Shown: in pieces, positions 25,526 to 34,988 of the stretch | How positions within the stretch are numbered: the first letter of the stretch is position 1 | Layout: every line of letters starts with the position of its first letter | DNA from: CAYJGJ01 sp964367585 | Lineage (GTDB): Bacteria > Bacillota > Clostridia > Peptostreptococcales > Anaerovoracaceae | DNA: 64,000 nucleotides | Direction: 5' to 3' | Assembly: GCA_964367585.1 (NCBI GenBank) | Contig: CAYIYH010000001.1 | Coordinates: forward strand, 558,001-622,000 | Position numbers and translations under genes: made by a program | Notes under the pieces: model-generated | The model's database searches: none | What the model saw: only the letters and a program-made list of their open reading frames with translations | Told to the model about the DNA's origin: nothing

Positions 25526-25867
25526 TTAATCTTTATTTTTGTTATGAAAATCGATATATTGTTTCCCCCATGTTTTAAGAGCAGCGAGTACGGGAAGAAA
25601 CTTAATTCCTATTTCGCTAAGTTCATACTCTACTTTAGGAGGGATAGTACCAAATTCTTTTCTAGTGATTAAACCTTCTTTTTCTAATGCTTTCAATTGA
25701 CGGGAAAGTGTTGTATGTGTCATTTCTTCCGGCATCATTCGCAACAACTCATTGAATCTTATCGTTTTATCTGATAGTAAATATAAAATGTATATTGCCC
25801 ATTTTCCAGATAATAACTTTTGCGTAGTGACATACGGGCATTTTCCAAATAAATCTCTGTTTGACAT
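25526..25867 (-). CDS. HxlR-family transcriptional regulator
   Basis: A 113-residue winged-helix regulator. The HxlR pattern is clear: CPYVTTQKLLSGKWAIYILY at residues 8-27, IRFNELLRMMPEEMTHTTLSRQLKALEKEGLI and VEYELSEIG. The N-terminal Cys is the redox-sensing residue in several family members. ATG 25867 follows AAAGGAGTAAAT, which rules out the start 39 bases upstream. A 24-base perfect palindrome 20 bases before the start is a likely autoregulatory site. It is divergent from an amino-acid ABC importer that it may control. Confidence 0.9.
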   Translation of the reverse strand: MSNRDLFGKCPYVTTQKLLSGKWAIYILYLLSDKTIRFNELLRMMPEEMTHTTLSRQLKALEKEGLITRKEFGTIPPKVEYELSEIGIKFLPVLAALKTWGKQYIDFHNKNKD

Positions 25868-25881
25868 ATTTACTCCTTTAG

Positions 25882-25910
25882 GTATCTTTTTTGATACTAG
25901 TATCAAAAAA
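25882..25910. promoter_or_regulatory. HxlR operator candidate
   Basis: GATAC-TA-GTATC flanked by six T and six A forms a perfect 24-base palindrome at 25887-25910. An additional GTATC at 25882-25886 makes three half-sites. It lies between the HxlR start codon and the divergent promoter of the ABC importer. Confidence 0.65.
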
Positions 25911-25918
25911 GAACGTAC

Positions 25919-25947
25919 TTGTGTATTATTTCTTATGACATTATAAT
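25919..25947 (+). promoter_or_regulatory. Promoter of the amino-acid ABC importer
   Basis: TTGTGT (25919-25924) and TATAAT (25942-25947) with 17 bases between. The -35 box begins nine bases after the HxlR palindrome. Confidence 0.6.
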
Positions 25948-25996
25948 GACACTAATAGAAAAAAATTGCAACATATAGTTTGTTAGGAGGAACAAT

Positions 25997-26833
25997 ATGA
26001 AAAAATTGATAGTCTTTATTCTTGCAATTGCATTACTGACGATAGGACTGACAAGTTGTGCTAATGAAAAAAAGAGTAACGATGATGTTTTGCGCGTAGG
26101 AATTGACCTAAAGTTTTACCCATTTATGTATTTAGAAGATGGTGTACCTACGGGATTGGAAGTCGATATTTCTCATGCATTTGGAGAATATATTGGCAAG
26201 GAAGTCAAAATAGTGAATACTGACTTTTCGATGCTTATTCCTGCACTTGACACGGGAGATATAGATATTATAATAAGTGACATGAGTGAAAAGCCAGACA
26301 GACTAGAGAAAGCTGATTTTACCGAGCCGTACAGATATGGCAGAACTCTCGTGCTCGTGAATAAAAAGTTTGCTACTGAACATAACATTACTAATGATAT
26401 GAACGAAGACGACTTTTTTTCAATAGATGGTATGCTCTTCGCAGGGCTTTCCGGCACGATTGCGGCAAGTATTCCTCGTGAGCGTGGCGCAGAAGTCACG
26501 GAGTTTACAGAAATAGCATCTGCATTGATGGAAGTAACGACAGGAAGGGCCGATGCATTGGTGGGTACGAGCACTGTTTGGGGTGACCATGCGGCCAACG
26601 CCGATACAACGATTGTCTACGAGGGAGTTTCAGATGTAAGCGGCTCAAGCTTTGCGGTTAAAAAAGGAAATACAGAACTATTGGAGCAAGCAAACGCCTT
26701 CATTGCTTCTATGTACGAAGATGGCGGCTTTTATGAGCAAGCTGGAACGAAATACGATGAAGGAATCGGTGAATTCATGCAAAATCCCGAACTTGGCCTT
26801 GACTATATAATATACCCTCTCATTAAGGAGTAA
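25997..26833 (+). CDS. Amino-acid ABC transporter, substrate-binding lipoprotein
   Basis: A 278-residue family 3 solute-binding protein. The signal peptide ends at the lipobox LTSC, with the lipidated Cys at about residue 21. The mature part begins LRVGIDLKFYPFMYLEDGVPTGLEVDI, the usual opening with the ligand-binding aromatic region, and continues with GDIDIIISDMSEKPDR. It should sit on the outer face of the membrane and pass a polar amino acid to the permease encoded four bases downstream. ATG 25997 follows TTAGGAGGA. Specificity is not readable. Confidence 0.9.
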   Translation: MKKLIVFILAIALLTIGLTSCANEKKSNDDVLRVGIDLKFYPFMYLEDGVPTGLEVDISHAFGEYIGKEVKIVNTDFSMLIPALDTGDIDIIISDMSEKPDRLEKADFTEPYRYGRTLVLVNKKFATEHNITNDMNEDDFFSIDGMLFAGLSGTIAASIPRERGAEVTEFTEIASALMEVTTGRADALVGTSTVWGDHAANADTTIVYEGVSDVSGSSFAVKKGNTELLEQANAFIASMYEDGGFYEQAGTKYDEGIGEFMQNPELGLDYIIYPLIKE

Positions 26834-26836
26834 CAA

Positions 26837-27565
26837 ATGAACAGACGCCTGAGTTTCTTATTAGCTGGAGTTGTATATTTTACGTTGATTCTCCTAGCAC
26901 TTCTATTCACAGTGGATAATCCGAGATACGACTTGATATTTTTGGACTATCAAATGCTTATATATGGATTCATCACTACTGTAATTGCAAGCATTCTAAC
27001 ACTGGTTAGTAGCATGGTATTGGGGTTTGCATTGTTTTTGGCAGAAAGATCAAAAAATAACCTCACGAATGCTTTTGCTATAGTTTTCAGTGAAATCATG
27101 ATGGGGACACCACTCCTCATCATGATATTCTTAGCGGTGTATGTAATAGGAGACGTAGTATTCATTACAGATAAATTTACGTTAGGTATTTTTGCCTTAA
27201 CCTTGTATATGGCGCCATATATATCTAATGCCTATAAAACAGCTGTGGCCGTCGTAGACGATGACCAATACGTCGTGATGGATTTATACCACTTTACAAA
27301 ATTTGAAAAATACAAGCACATCATAATACCGCAAATGGTAAAACCATTGCTTCCCTCGCTCATAAACAATTTATCTAGTATAATAAAAGGCTCCGCATTG
27401 CTCAAAATCGTCTCTGTTACCGAAATCTCCTATGTATTGACAGTAATCTCGTCTAAAAATTGGGCTGCGATTGAGGGTTATTATACGATGTGGATACTAT
27501 ATCTAATAATAACGATACCATTATCGATGCTCGCAAAATATGTAGCAAAGAAGGTGGCTGTATGA
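26837..27565 (+). CDS. Amino-acid ABC transporter, permease
   Basis: The 242-residue membrane protein has about five segments and belongs to the polar amino acid permease (HisMQ) type. The first segment is at residues 7-25. The coupling loop is degenerate but recognisable around TAVAVVDDDQYVVMDLYHFTKFEKYKHIIIPQMVKPLLPSL, where IIIPQ matches the usual VVLPQA. One permease gene implies a homodimer. It is coupled to the preceding lipoprotein gene (three bases) and to the ATPase by an ATGA overlap. Confidence 0.88.
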   Translation: MNRRLSFLLAGVVYFTLILLALLFTVDNPRYDLIFLDYQMLIYGFITTVIASILTLVSSMVLGFALFLAERSKNNLTNAFAIVFSEIMMGTPLLIMIFLAVYVIGDVVFITDKFTLGIFALTLYMAPYISNAYKTAVAVVDDDQYVVMDLYHFTKFEKYKHIIIPQMVKPLLPSLINNLSSIIKGSALLKIVSVTEISYVLTVISSKNWAAIEGYYTMWILYLIITIPLSMLAKYVAKKVAV

Positions 27566-28269
27566 ATATAACTATTAATAACTTAACAAAAAAATATGAT
27601 AATCAAGTAGTGCTTGACGATGTCTGTATAAATGTACAAAATGTCGGCACAATTGGCATAATCGGAGAGTCGGGTTGTGGAAAGTCGACTCTACTTAGAC
27701 AATTAGCAGGCATTGAAACGCCCGACAGTGGAACTATAGATATAAATGGAATTTCTCCAATTACGAATAAAATCGCTTTTCAAGAAAAAATAGGTGTAGT
27801 CTTTCAAAAACATAACTTATTCCCACACCTAACGCTAAAAGAAAATATCTCACTTATCATAAGGAAGACAAAGAAACTCGATAAATCCGATGCCGACAAT
27901 AAAGCACTTGATTTGCTCAAAAAACTATTCATAGAAAACGAAGCAAACAAAAAGCCAAGCATGGTTTCTGGTGGGCAGGCACAGCGATGCTCGATAGCAC
28001 GTGCATTGTCGACAGACCCGGAACTAATCTTTCTCGACGAACCGACCGCAGCCCTCGACCCGATACTCACTAGCGAAGTGCTCAAATCGGTTACAACACT
28101 CAAAAATGAGGGAATTAATTTTATTTTTGTGACACACGAAATATCATTCCTCAAGAATATTGCCGATTACATCATCTTCTTCAAAAATGGACGCATTTGT
28201 GAACATGGGGTGGCATCTTGTTTGCTAAACCCCAAAACAAAGGAATTACAGGAATTTTTACACATATAA
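27562..28269 (+). CDS. Amino-acid ABC transporter, ATP-binding protein
   Basis: A 235-residue ATPase that drives the importer. Walker A is GESGCGKST (about residues 34-42), the Q-loop is VVFQKHNLFPHLT, the signature is MVSGGQAQRCSIARAL and Walker B is ELIFLDEPTAALDP. The signature starts VSGGQ rather than LSGGQ, a normal variation. I chose ATG 27562, which overlaps the permease stop as ATGA, instead of an in-frame start 72 bases upstream. Confidence 0.92.
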   Translation: MNITINNLTKKYDNQVVLDDVCINVQNVGTIGIIGESGCGKSTLLRQLAGIETPDSGTIDINGISPITNKIAFQEKIGVVFQKHNLFPHLTLKENISLIIRKTKKLDKSDADNKALDLLKKLFIENEANKKPSMVSGGQAQRCSIARALSTDPELIFLDEPTAALDPILTSEVLKSVTTLKNEGINFIFVTHEISFLKNIADYIIFFKNGRICEHGVASCLLNPKTKELQEFLHI

Positions 28270-28365
28270 CATCGCTACACAGTAAAAGACGGTGCCCACA
28301 TCGTCCCGACAGTTCCTTAATAACCTGTTATCTAATTACGAAATAATTAACTAGGAGGAAAAGAA

Positions 28366-29043
28366 ATGACTATAAAAGAAATCTACGAAAAGTTTGAAAA
28401 AATCGGCTGTCTCTCATTTACGACGGTCGATGAAAAGGGAGTACCTGAGTCAAGAATTGCTCATCTAAGAGCATACGACGATGAGGGAATTTACTTTATG
28501 ACTATGTTTACTAAAGACTTTTATTACAACATTAAGAAGACAGGGTGGATCTCTATTTGCGGATTGAATGCAAAGACACAAGTAGAACATGATGAAAATG
28601 GGTTCCCTATTTTTGAGGGTGGTTATGCAATGCGCATGACAGGCAAAGTCAAAGAAATACCAATTGATGATATCAAACAAAAAAATAATCCACTATTCGA
28701 TTTTTGCATCAAAGATCAAGAAAAATACCGTGCTATGGTGATTTTTTGTATTACAGAGGGTTATGGAGATGTTTTCGACTATGATTTTGAAAAAATTAGC
28801 CGTAAAAACAAACTCCAAAGAGAATACTTCTCCTATGGTGGAGCAAAGGAAAAAATCAAGGGCTTAAAGATAGATAAGGATAAATGCATATCTTGTGGTG
28901 CATGCAAAGAAAAATGTTCTTTCGTGGCAATTCGAGAGGAAGACGGCTCATACGAGATAGATATGTACCGTTGCGATGAGTGCGGTGATTGCTATATTAA
29001 TTGTCCAGTCAAGGCAATTTCGTACAGGTCAGAAATAATATAA
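28366..29043 (+). CDS. Pyridoxamine-phosphate-oxidase-like flavoprotein fused to a 2[4Fe-4S] ferredoxin
   Basis: The 225-residue protein has a PNPOx-like split-barrel domain (residues 1-145), which in such proteins usually binds FMN or F420. The C-terminal ferredoxin domain (about 165-222) carries CISCGACKEKCSF and CDECGDCYINCP, each with the CxxCxxCxxxC spacing of a [4Fe-4S] cluster. A soluble anaerobic redox role is likely: electron transfer between ferredoxin-type carriers and a flavin substrate. It has its own ribosome site (CTAGGAGGAAA) and is followed by a terminator shared with the converging phoR gene. Confidence 0.87.
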   Translation: MTIKEIYEKFEKIGCLSFTTVDEKGVPESRIAHLRAYDDEGIYFMTMFTKDFYYNIKKTGWISICGLNAKTQVEHDENGFPIFEGGYAMRMTGKVKEIPIDDIKQKNNPLFDFCIKDQEKYRAMVIFCITEGYGDVFDYDFEKISRKNKLQREYFSYGGAKEKIKGLKIDKDKCISCGACKEKCSFVAIREEDGSYEIDMYRCDECGDCYINCPVKAISYRSEII

Positions 29044-29149
29044 TTCTGCGTTAACTTGAATAAAATGCAATGCTGCGACAGGACAAGAAAATATAAGGCT
29101 GTGATATTACATAAAATATAAAGTGAAAATATGGCAGAAAAACATAAAG

Positions 29150-29179
29150 GGGCGACACCCCTCGCTTGTGGTGTCGCCC
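29150..29179. terminator. Bidirectional terminator between the PNPOx-ferredoxin and phoR genes
   Basis: GGGCGACACC (29150-29159) and GGTGTCGCCC (29170-29179) form a 10-bp stem with a ten-base loop. TTTCCTT follows on one strand and TTTATGTTTTT on the other. Confidence 0.75.
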
Positions 29180-29184
29180 TTTCC

Positions 29185-30840
29185 TTAAGCAATCGTTGCT
29201 TTTTTGAATTTTAAAGTAATATTTGTTCCTATTCCTATTTCACTTTCGGTTTCAACTTCAGCAGAATGGAGTTTTGCACCATTCTTTACTATAGAAAGCC
29301 CAAGTCCGGTTCCTTCGATTTCCTTTGAATGACTCTTGTCTACTCGATAAAAGCGTTCATATATTCTAGACAAATCTGTGTTTGGAATCCCTATCCCCGT
29401 ATCCCTTATCTTCCACGCTATCTTGTCGCCTTCGGATAGCATATTAATATGGATTTCTCCGCCTGTGTTATTATATGATATTGCATTGTCACAAAGGTTA
29501 TAGAGCATTTCGTACACGACTGTTTCAACTCCATTTATTTTTGCATTTGTAGTGTGTAGGTTTATTGAAACTTTCTTTTTCTCTGCCTTTTTCTGCAAAT
29601 GCTCCACTACCTCGTTGGTGATATCTGCTAGCTTGATCGTTTGGAATTCGAAATTTGTTTGCTCGTCTAATCTCGAAACTTTTATGATATCCTGGACGAG
29701 AGTTAATAACCTAGTCGCCTCTGTATGAATATTTGATGCGAATTTTTTTACATCTTCTGGCTTAACCAATCCGTTTGAAATTAATTCAGATGCCCCCATG
29801 ATACTAGTCAGCGGCGTTTTCAGTTCATGTGAAACATTTGCGGAAAATTGTCTTCTAATAGCCTGAGCATTTTCTTCTTCGGTAATGTTATGTATAAACA
29901 AGAATATCGAAAAATCACTTTCGGTATGTGAAGTAGGGCTTGCCGAAAACATGAAAAATTCTTCCGCAATTTGTATTTTCATTTTACCCGGAATGCCTTT
30001 TAACGCATCTTCGATTAAGTTTTCATATCGCATGTCTCGGAGAAAATTCAAATAATAGTCGTCGTTTGCGCATGAAAGAAGAGATTTAGCAACTTTGTTA
30101 CACGATATGACATACCCTTTTTTGTTTAGAATAAGTATGCCATCTGCGACATTCTCTGTAATGAACTCGGTTTCACCTTTTTGTTCTTTTATTTCATCTA
30201 TTCGAGATTCTATTTCCCTATTTTGTTTTTCTATTCTATGCAATAGCGGTGATATTTCATCGTAAACATCATTAGAAAGCGGAGAATCTAGATCGAGATT
30301 GTTGAGTGGCTCAACCGTTTTCTTCGCAATTTTAGACGAAAGTATCGTAGACAAAACTACAGCAAACAGCGCTATTAAAACGAGCAACGGCAATATCGAA
30401 AATAGAAGCGAGACCACTGTGTCTTGAGTAATCGATGTACGTATGACAGTGTCATCCGCAAGTTTTTTTGCTAAATATAGGGTTTGCTCAGAAAGTGTAT
30501 CAGAAGTACGACTCCCCTCTCCTATTCCACCGTTTAGTGCTTCTATGAATTCCTCACGATCCGCGTGGTTTTCCATCGTTTTGCTATCCGCCTTAGAGTC
30601 GAAAAGAACCGTTCCGTCATTGTCTATCCATGTAATACGAAAATTATTGGAATCAATCTCGTTTAGGTAATCTATTCCATTTTGAGAAACTCCGATAGAC
30701 ACCATGTCAAGATTGTTTCTAAGGTCATTTTTATGTATTTCTGTAAAGTAGTTATATAAACTACCCAAAATCAAGACTATTGCGAATAATAGGGTCAAAG
30801 ACGATACTAGAATTATAACTCTACTAATTTTTTTTGTCAT
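29185..30840 (-). CDS. phoR: Phosphate-regulon sensor histidine kinase
   Basis: A 551-residue membrane kinase. Membrane segments at about residues 8-30 and 143-167 flank an extracellular sensor region. A PAS-like region (about 222-320) precedes the HisKA box FSANVSHELKTPLTSIMGAS (His near 341) and the ATPase domain with N-box LYNLCDNAISYNN and G-boxes DTGIGI and GTGLGLSIV. It phosphorylates the PhoB-type regulator, whose gene overlaps its start by 17 bases. It is the last gene of the pst-pho cluster. Confidence 0.9.
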   Translation of the reverse strand: MTKKISRVIILVSSLTLLFAIVLILGSLYNYFTEIHKNDLRNNLDMVSIGVSQNGIDYLNEIDSNNFRITWIDNDGTVLFDSKADSKTMENHADREEFIEALNGGIGEGSRTSDTLSEQTLYLAKKLADDTVIRTSITQDTVVSLLFSILPLLVLIALFAVVLSTILSSKIAKKTVEPLNNLDLDSPLSNDVYDEISPLLHRIEKQNREIESRIDEIKEQKGETEFITENVADGILILNKKGYVISCNKVAKSLLSCANDDYYLNFLRDMRYENLIEDALKGIPGKMKIQIAEEFFMFSASPTSHTESDFSIFLFIHNITEEENAQAIRRQFSANVSHELKTPLTSIMGASELISNGLVKPEDVKKFASNIHTEATRLLTLVQDIIKVSRLDEQTNFEFQTIKLADITNEVVEHLQKKAEKKKVSINLHTTNAKINGVETVVYEMLYNLCDNAISYNNTGGEIHINMLSEGDKIAWKIRDTGIGIPNTDLSRIYERFYRVDKSHSKEIEGTGLGLSIVKNGAKLHSAEVETESEIGIGTNITLKFKKATIA

Positions 30841-31510
30841 TGCTTCCTCCTATCCTATATCCAACACCACGTACTGTTTCAATATATTCTCCGTATTCAC
30901 CCAGTTTTGCTCTGATAGTCCGTATGTGTACGTCTACAGTTCTAGTTTCACCACAAAAGTCATAGCCCCATACATTGTTTAGGAGCTCATCTCTAGTCAG
31001 TACTTTCCCTTTTTTGGACATGAGTAACATCAAGGTTTTATATTCTTTTAGTGTCATATCGACCGACGACGTGCCTGCAATAACTCTGTGCTCATCATCA
31101 TATATTTTCAAACCCTTATATTCTATTACTTCTTTCTCGCCACTGTCTTTAGTTCTTCGCAACAGCGCCTTTACTCTGGATATCAATTCGAGAATAGAAA
31201 ATGGTTTTGTTATATAGTCGTCCGCCCCGGTGTCCAATCCGATTACCTTATCATATTCTGTATCCTTGGCTGTTAGCATTATAACAGGAAGATTTTTTGT
31301 GGCATCCTTGTCACGCAACTTCTTTAAAATTTCGAAACCATCCTCATTAGGCAGCATAATATCGAGCAAAAGTAACTCCGGAGAATTTCCCTCTAGCGCA
31401 TCAAAAAATTCGCTCCCTTGAGTGAATCCTTGTGCATCAAATCCCGCATTTTTGAGTGCATAAAGAACTAGTTCACGTATGCTTTTATCGTCTTCTAGTA
31501 TCGCTATCAT
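30824..31510 (-). CDS. phoB: Phosphate-regulon response regulator (OmpR/PhoB type)
   Basis: The 228-residue regulator has a receiver domain (residues 1-118) with acidic ILEDD near the start, the phospho-acceptor in LLLLDIMLPNEDGFE (about residue 50), and the conserved Lys in ITKPFS (about 101). A winged-helix DNA-binding domain follows (about 130-225) with LLNNVWGYD and VRGVGYRI. It should bind the TTAACA-type direct repeats upstream of pstS. Its start overlaps phoU by 26 bases and its end overlaps phoR by 17. Confidence 0.92.
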   Translation of the reverse strand: MIAILEDDKSIRELVLYALKNAGFDAQGFTQGSEFFDALEGNSPELLLLDIMLPNEDGFEILKKLRDKDATKNLPVIMLTAKDTEYDKVIGLDTGADDYITKPFSILELISRVKALLRRTKDSGEKEVIEYKGLKIYDDEHRVIAGTSSVDMTLKEYKTLMLLMSKKGKVLTRDELLNNVWGYDFCGETRTVDVHIRTIRAKLGEYGEYIETVRGVGYRIGGSNDKKN

Positions 31511-32144
31511 AATCCTCTCCTTTATGCTTGCCAGTTATAGAGTAAATCACCCACTCGCTTACATTCACAGCATGATCTGCAATTCGTTCTAAATACTTGG
31601 CAATCATAAGCATATCCAGCATGTTCTCAGCGTTATCGTTATTCGATCTTAATACTTCTATTATATCACGTCTGACATCCAAAAATAATCCGTCGACTAT
31701 ATCGTCTTTTTCTATCGTATCTTGGGCAAGTTCCAAGTTAGAACCTACGAAAGAATCAATGGCAGCAGATAGCATCTCTATCGACGTCTTTGCCATACTG
31801 AGTATGTGTGAATTCAATTCAGTAGTGTACCTTGATAAATCTGCAATGTCTACGGCCTGATCTCCTATTCTCTCAAGATCTGTTATCATCTTAAGTGCCG
31901 CCGATATATTTCTCAAATCTCCCGCCACTGGCTGCTGTTGCAAGAGGAGTCTCATACATTGTCGCTCTATTTCTCTCTCGTACTCATCGATCTTTACTTC
32001 TGTTAATCTCACTGTGTCTACAGACACATCACTGTCCTCTTCGAAGCAACTCATGGCTAAAGAAATCGCATGTTCGCATAGTCCACCCATTTTTATTAGG
32101 CTGTTGTGCAAATTTTGCAAGTCTTCATCATATTTATTGCGCAT
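31485..32144 (-). CDS. phoU: Phosphate signalling protein PhoU
   Basis: A 219-residue helical protein made of two three-helix repeats (about 5-105 and 115-205). The family motifs with E/DXXXD metal ligands appear as ITDLERIGDQAVDIADL (about 86-102) and AKYLERIADHAVNVSEW (about 182-198). PhoU links the Pst transporter to PhoR and restrains the regulon when phosphate is plentiful. ATG 32144 follows TATAGGAGAAA. It is separated from pstB by a 211-base gap with a small hairpin, unlike the tight spacing of the rest. Confidence 0.92.
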   Translation of the reverse strand: MRNKYDEDLQNLHNSLIKMGGLCEHAISLAMSCFEEDSDVSVDTVRLTEVKIDEYEREIERQCMRLLLQQQPVAGDLRNISAALKMITDLERIGDQAVDIADLSRYTTELNSHILSMAKTSIEMLSAAIDSFVGSNLELAQDTIEKDDIVDGLFLDVRRDIIEVLRSNNDNAENMLDMLMIAKYLERIADHAVNVSEWVIYSITGKHKGEDYDSDTRRR

Positions 32145-32211
32145 TTTTTTCTCCTATATTTCTATTCATATATACCTCTAATAAAAGTATATTTAAAATC
32201 TATTTCCAATC

Positions 32212-32230
32212 GGAGCCTTACACCGGCTCC
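32212..32230 (-). other. Hairpin between pstB and phoU
   Basis: GGAGCC (32212-32217) pairs with GGCTCC (32225-32230). It has no T-tract on either side, so it may be a processing or stability element that lets pst and pho genes be expressed at different levels. Confidence 0.35.
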
Positions 32231-32355
32231 CGCTCCTATAAGTACATATACAAATCTATTCACACTATGAGTTCATTTATACCAATGGCACGATGTCCCC
32301 CGTCTCTATATATAAATAAAAGAACCCTTTCGTAATCATCTATAGTTTAAAGTGT

Positions 32356-33114
32356 CTATCCGAATCTACCTGTAATATAATCTTCTGTTCTCTTATCACT
32401 CGGCACATCGAACAAGACTTCTGTCTTATCGTATTCTACGATTTCTCCAAGCAGGAAAAATGCAGTATTGTCGGAAATTCTAAGAGCTTGTTGCATGTTA
32501 TGTGTTACAATAATTATACTATAGTCTTTTTTTAATTCAAGTACAAGTTCCTCAATTTTCGATGTAGATATAGGGTCAAGTGCGGAAGTTGGCTCGTCCA
32601 TAAGCAACACCTTAGGCTGCACAGCTAATGCACGGGCAATACAAAGACGCTGTTGCTGTCCCCCAGATAATCCTAATGCTGATTTTTTTAGCCTATCTTT
32701 TACTTCATTCCAAAGTGCCGCATCTTTCAAGCTTTGCTCTACAAGTTCGTCAAGCTCCGCTTTCGTAAAACTAGAATGCAATTTTGCACCGTATGCGACG
32801 TTGTCATATATCGATTTTGGAAATGGGTTCGGTTTTTGGAATACCATCCCTATATTTCTTCGCAATTCGGTTACATCGACGGATGGGTTGTAAATATCCG
32901 ATCCCTCAAATAATATATTTCCTGTGATTTTTACGCCTTGTATTAAGTCGTTCATCCTATTAATACTTTTGATAAATGTGGACTTTCCGCATCCGGAAGG
33001 ACCGATGAACGCCGTTATTTCTTTTTCCGGTATGTCTAAATTAATATCTTTGATGGCATGGAGATCGCCATAGTTCAAATTGAAATTTTGAGCGCTGATT
33101 ATCGCTTCTTTCAT
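32356..33114 (-). CDS. pstB: Phosphate ABC transporter, ATP-binding protein
   Basis: The 252-residue ATPase has Walker A GPSGCGKSTFIKSINRMND (about residues 37-55), the Q-loop GMVFQKPNPFPKSIYDNVAYG typical of PstB, signature LGLSGGQQQRLCIARALA and Walker B VLLMDEPTSALDPIST. The sequence KSINRMNDL after Walker A is a PstB hallmark. It powers phosphate import through PstC and PstA, whose genes lie just upstream in the operon. Confidence 0.96.
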   Translation of the reverse strand: MKEAIISAQNFNLNYGDLHAIKDINLDIPEKEITAFIGPSGCGKSTFIKSINRMNDLIQGVKITGNILFEGSDIYNPSVDVTELRRNIGMVFQKPNPFPKSIYDNVAYGAKLHSSFTKAELDELVEQSLKDAALWNEVKDRLKKSALGLSGGQQQRLCIARALAVQPKVLLMDEPTSALDPISTSKIEELVLELKKDYSIIIVTHNMQQALRISDNTAFFLLGEIVEYDKTEVLFDVPSDKRTEDYITGRFG

Positions 33115-33225
33115 TTTATTACCTTTCTTCAGTAAACTTAGTTATAAGTCATCGCATATGGCAGTTCATTGATATATTTAATACGTGCCAATTCATTTTT
33201 TACAAATCTATACTCTTAGTATAAA

Positions 33226-34080
33226 TTAGTTCGTCTTACGAGTCAACGAGCCTTTTAATATCTTTGTTCCTATATTGATAATAAAGACTAACATCAGAAG
33301 CAATGCGGCGATTGCAAATGCTATGTCGAATTCCGCTCTTTCCATCGCATACATATAGAGTGCGACCGATAAGGTTCCTCCACCGCTAGCCAGTGCCGTA
33401 AATATGTTGCTCACTATTGCTGTTCCCATCCCTGCTGTAAACAAAAGAGCTGCACTTTCCCCAACAATTCTTCCAATAGAAAGTATGCACCCTGTTACGA
33501 TTCCAGAGATGGAAGAAGGCAAAACAACCGTCTTGATCATGTGCCATTTTCCGCTTCCCAGACCAAGTGCACCTTCTCGATAACTTTGTGGGACACATTT
33601 TAGACTTTCCTGTGTAGTCCTGATAATTGTTGGCAAGATAACAACTGTCATCGTAAGTGCTCCCGATAGCAAACTGACTTTGAATCCAAGCATTCTAACG
33701 AAAAACAACATTCCAACCAATCCATAGATTATACTGGGAATACCTGCAAGTATTTCGGTCGCAAATTCGACCGCCCTTATAAATCTATAATTTTTTGCAT
33801 ACTCTGTTAAATATATTGCGGCACCTATTCCAAGAGGCAATGCTATTATAAGCGTTAAGCCCACTATGTAAAGCGTGTTGATTATATTAGGAAGAATCCC
33901 GATAGATCCTGTACTATGCCTTGGTGAAGTGGACAGTAGCTCCCATGATAAAAATGGCAATCCCTTTACGAATATATATCCTACGAGTAACGCAAGTAAT
34001 CCTATCACGAGTGAAACCGAAAGATATATCAATATTTTGAATGACATTGAATACATTTTTTTTCGTATTTTTAAGTTCAT
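33226..34080 (-). CDS. pstA: Phosphate ABC transporter, permease PstA
   Basis: A 284-residue membrane protein with six hydrophobic segments. The region LLSTSPRHSTGSIGILPNIINTLYI near residues 42-66 and the permease loop EGALGLGSGKWHMIKTVVLPSSISGIVTGC (about 170-199) are typical of PstA. It forms the membrane channel with PstC. Its start overlaps the end of pstC by four bases. Confidence 0.95.
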   Translation of the reverse strand: MNLKIRKKMYSMSFKILIYLSVSLVIGLLALLVGYIFVKGLPFLSWELLSTSPRHSTGSIGILPNIINTLYIVGLTLIIALPLGIGAAIYLTEYAKNYRFIRAVEFATEILAGIPSIIYGLVGMLFFVRMLGFKVSLLSGALTMTVVILPTIIRTTQESLKCVPQSYREGALGLGSGKWHMIKTVVLPSSISGIVTGCILSIGRIVGESAALLFTAGMGTAIVSNIFTALASGGGTLSVALYMYAMERAEFDIAFAIAALLLMLVFIINIGTKILKGSLTRKTN

Positions 34081-34988
34081 TTTGTGTTATCCTTTTTTAA
34101 AACCTTATTCAATATTGCATTGATTAACATAATGAAAATGTAAAGAACTAATGCTATACTAAATAGTGCTTGTTCCTGCAATCCAGAAGCATAACTCATT
34201 TCGCTTGCAACCGCGGTAGTCAAAAATCTTACACTACCAAAAAGTTCAGGCATATTGGCCACATTGCCGGCAACCATCATAACAGCCATGGCCTCCCCTA
34301 TAGCACGCCCTATTCCCAAGACTACACCTGCAACAATTCCGCTTTTTGCAGCCGGCACACTGACCTTAAAGATCGTTTCAATTTTATTGGCGCCAAGTGC
34401 CAAACTTGCTTCTTCATATTCACGTGGAACGAGAGAAAGTGCAGTTTCACTAATCGAGATGATACTCGGCAGTATCATAATTGCAAGTACTATGATGGCT
34501 GCAAAAAGTGTTGCGCCACTTGGAAGATCGAAAGTATTCATCACCCATGGAACTAACACTAACATTCCGATAAGTCCATAAACCACGCTTGGAATTCCCG
34601 CTAAAAGTTCTACTCCACCTCTGATCATCGATGCGAACTTGCCGTCCGACATCTTACTTAAATATATAGCAGTCAACACTCCGATCGGCACACCTATAAC
34701 GATTGCGCCAAGTGTTCCCCAAATGCTAGTAAGTATAAATGGCAAGATTCCAAACAATGGCTCACTAGCTGTTGATTCCCATTTAGTACCGAACAAAAAG
34801 TCGATTAATCCGATTTCGACGATAGCAGGACTTCCTGCAATTACAACATATACTGTTATAAAAAAAACCATGAGTACACATGCAAGTCCACAAATAGAAA
34901 AAATACTAGACATAATGCGTTCTAGTGCTTTTGGGGATATTATTTTCTTGTTTTTATGGGACAGTGCCGGACGTGTTGATCCCGGCAC
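34077..34988 (-). CDS. pstC: Phosphate ABC transporter, permease PstC
   Basis: The permease has six membrane segments, with the loop EASLALGANKIETIFKVSVPAAKSGI and the PstC-typical FLFGTKWESTASEPLFGILP. The start is not certain. The frame is open upstream into pstS. GTG 34988 (about 303 residues), with AGGAAG four bases before it, is the first start beyond the pstS stop. It lies inside the left arm of a hairpin between the two genes, so folding could limit PstC translation. An ATG at 35033 inside pstS is the alternative. Confidence 0.88.
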   Translation of the reverse strand: MPGSTRPALSHKNKKIISPKALERIMSSIFSICGLACVLMVFFITVYVVIAGSPAIVEIGLIDFLFGTKWESTASEPLFGILPFILTSIWGTLGAIVIGVPIGVLTAIYLSKMSDGKFASMIRGGVELLAGIPSVVYGLIGMLVLVPWVMNTFDLPSGATLFAAIIVLAIMILPSIISISETALSLVPREYEEASLALGANKIETIFKVSVPAAKSGIVAGVVLGIGRAIGEAMAVMMVAGNVANMPELFGSVRFLTTAVASEMSYASGLQEQALFSIALVLYIFIMLINAILNKVLKKDNTK

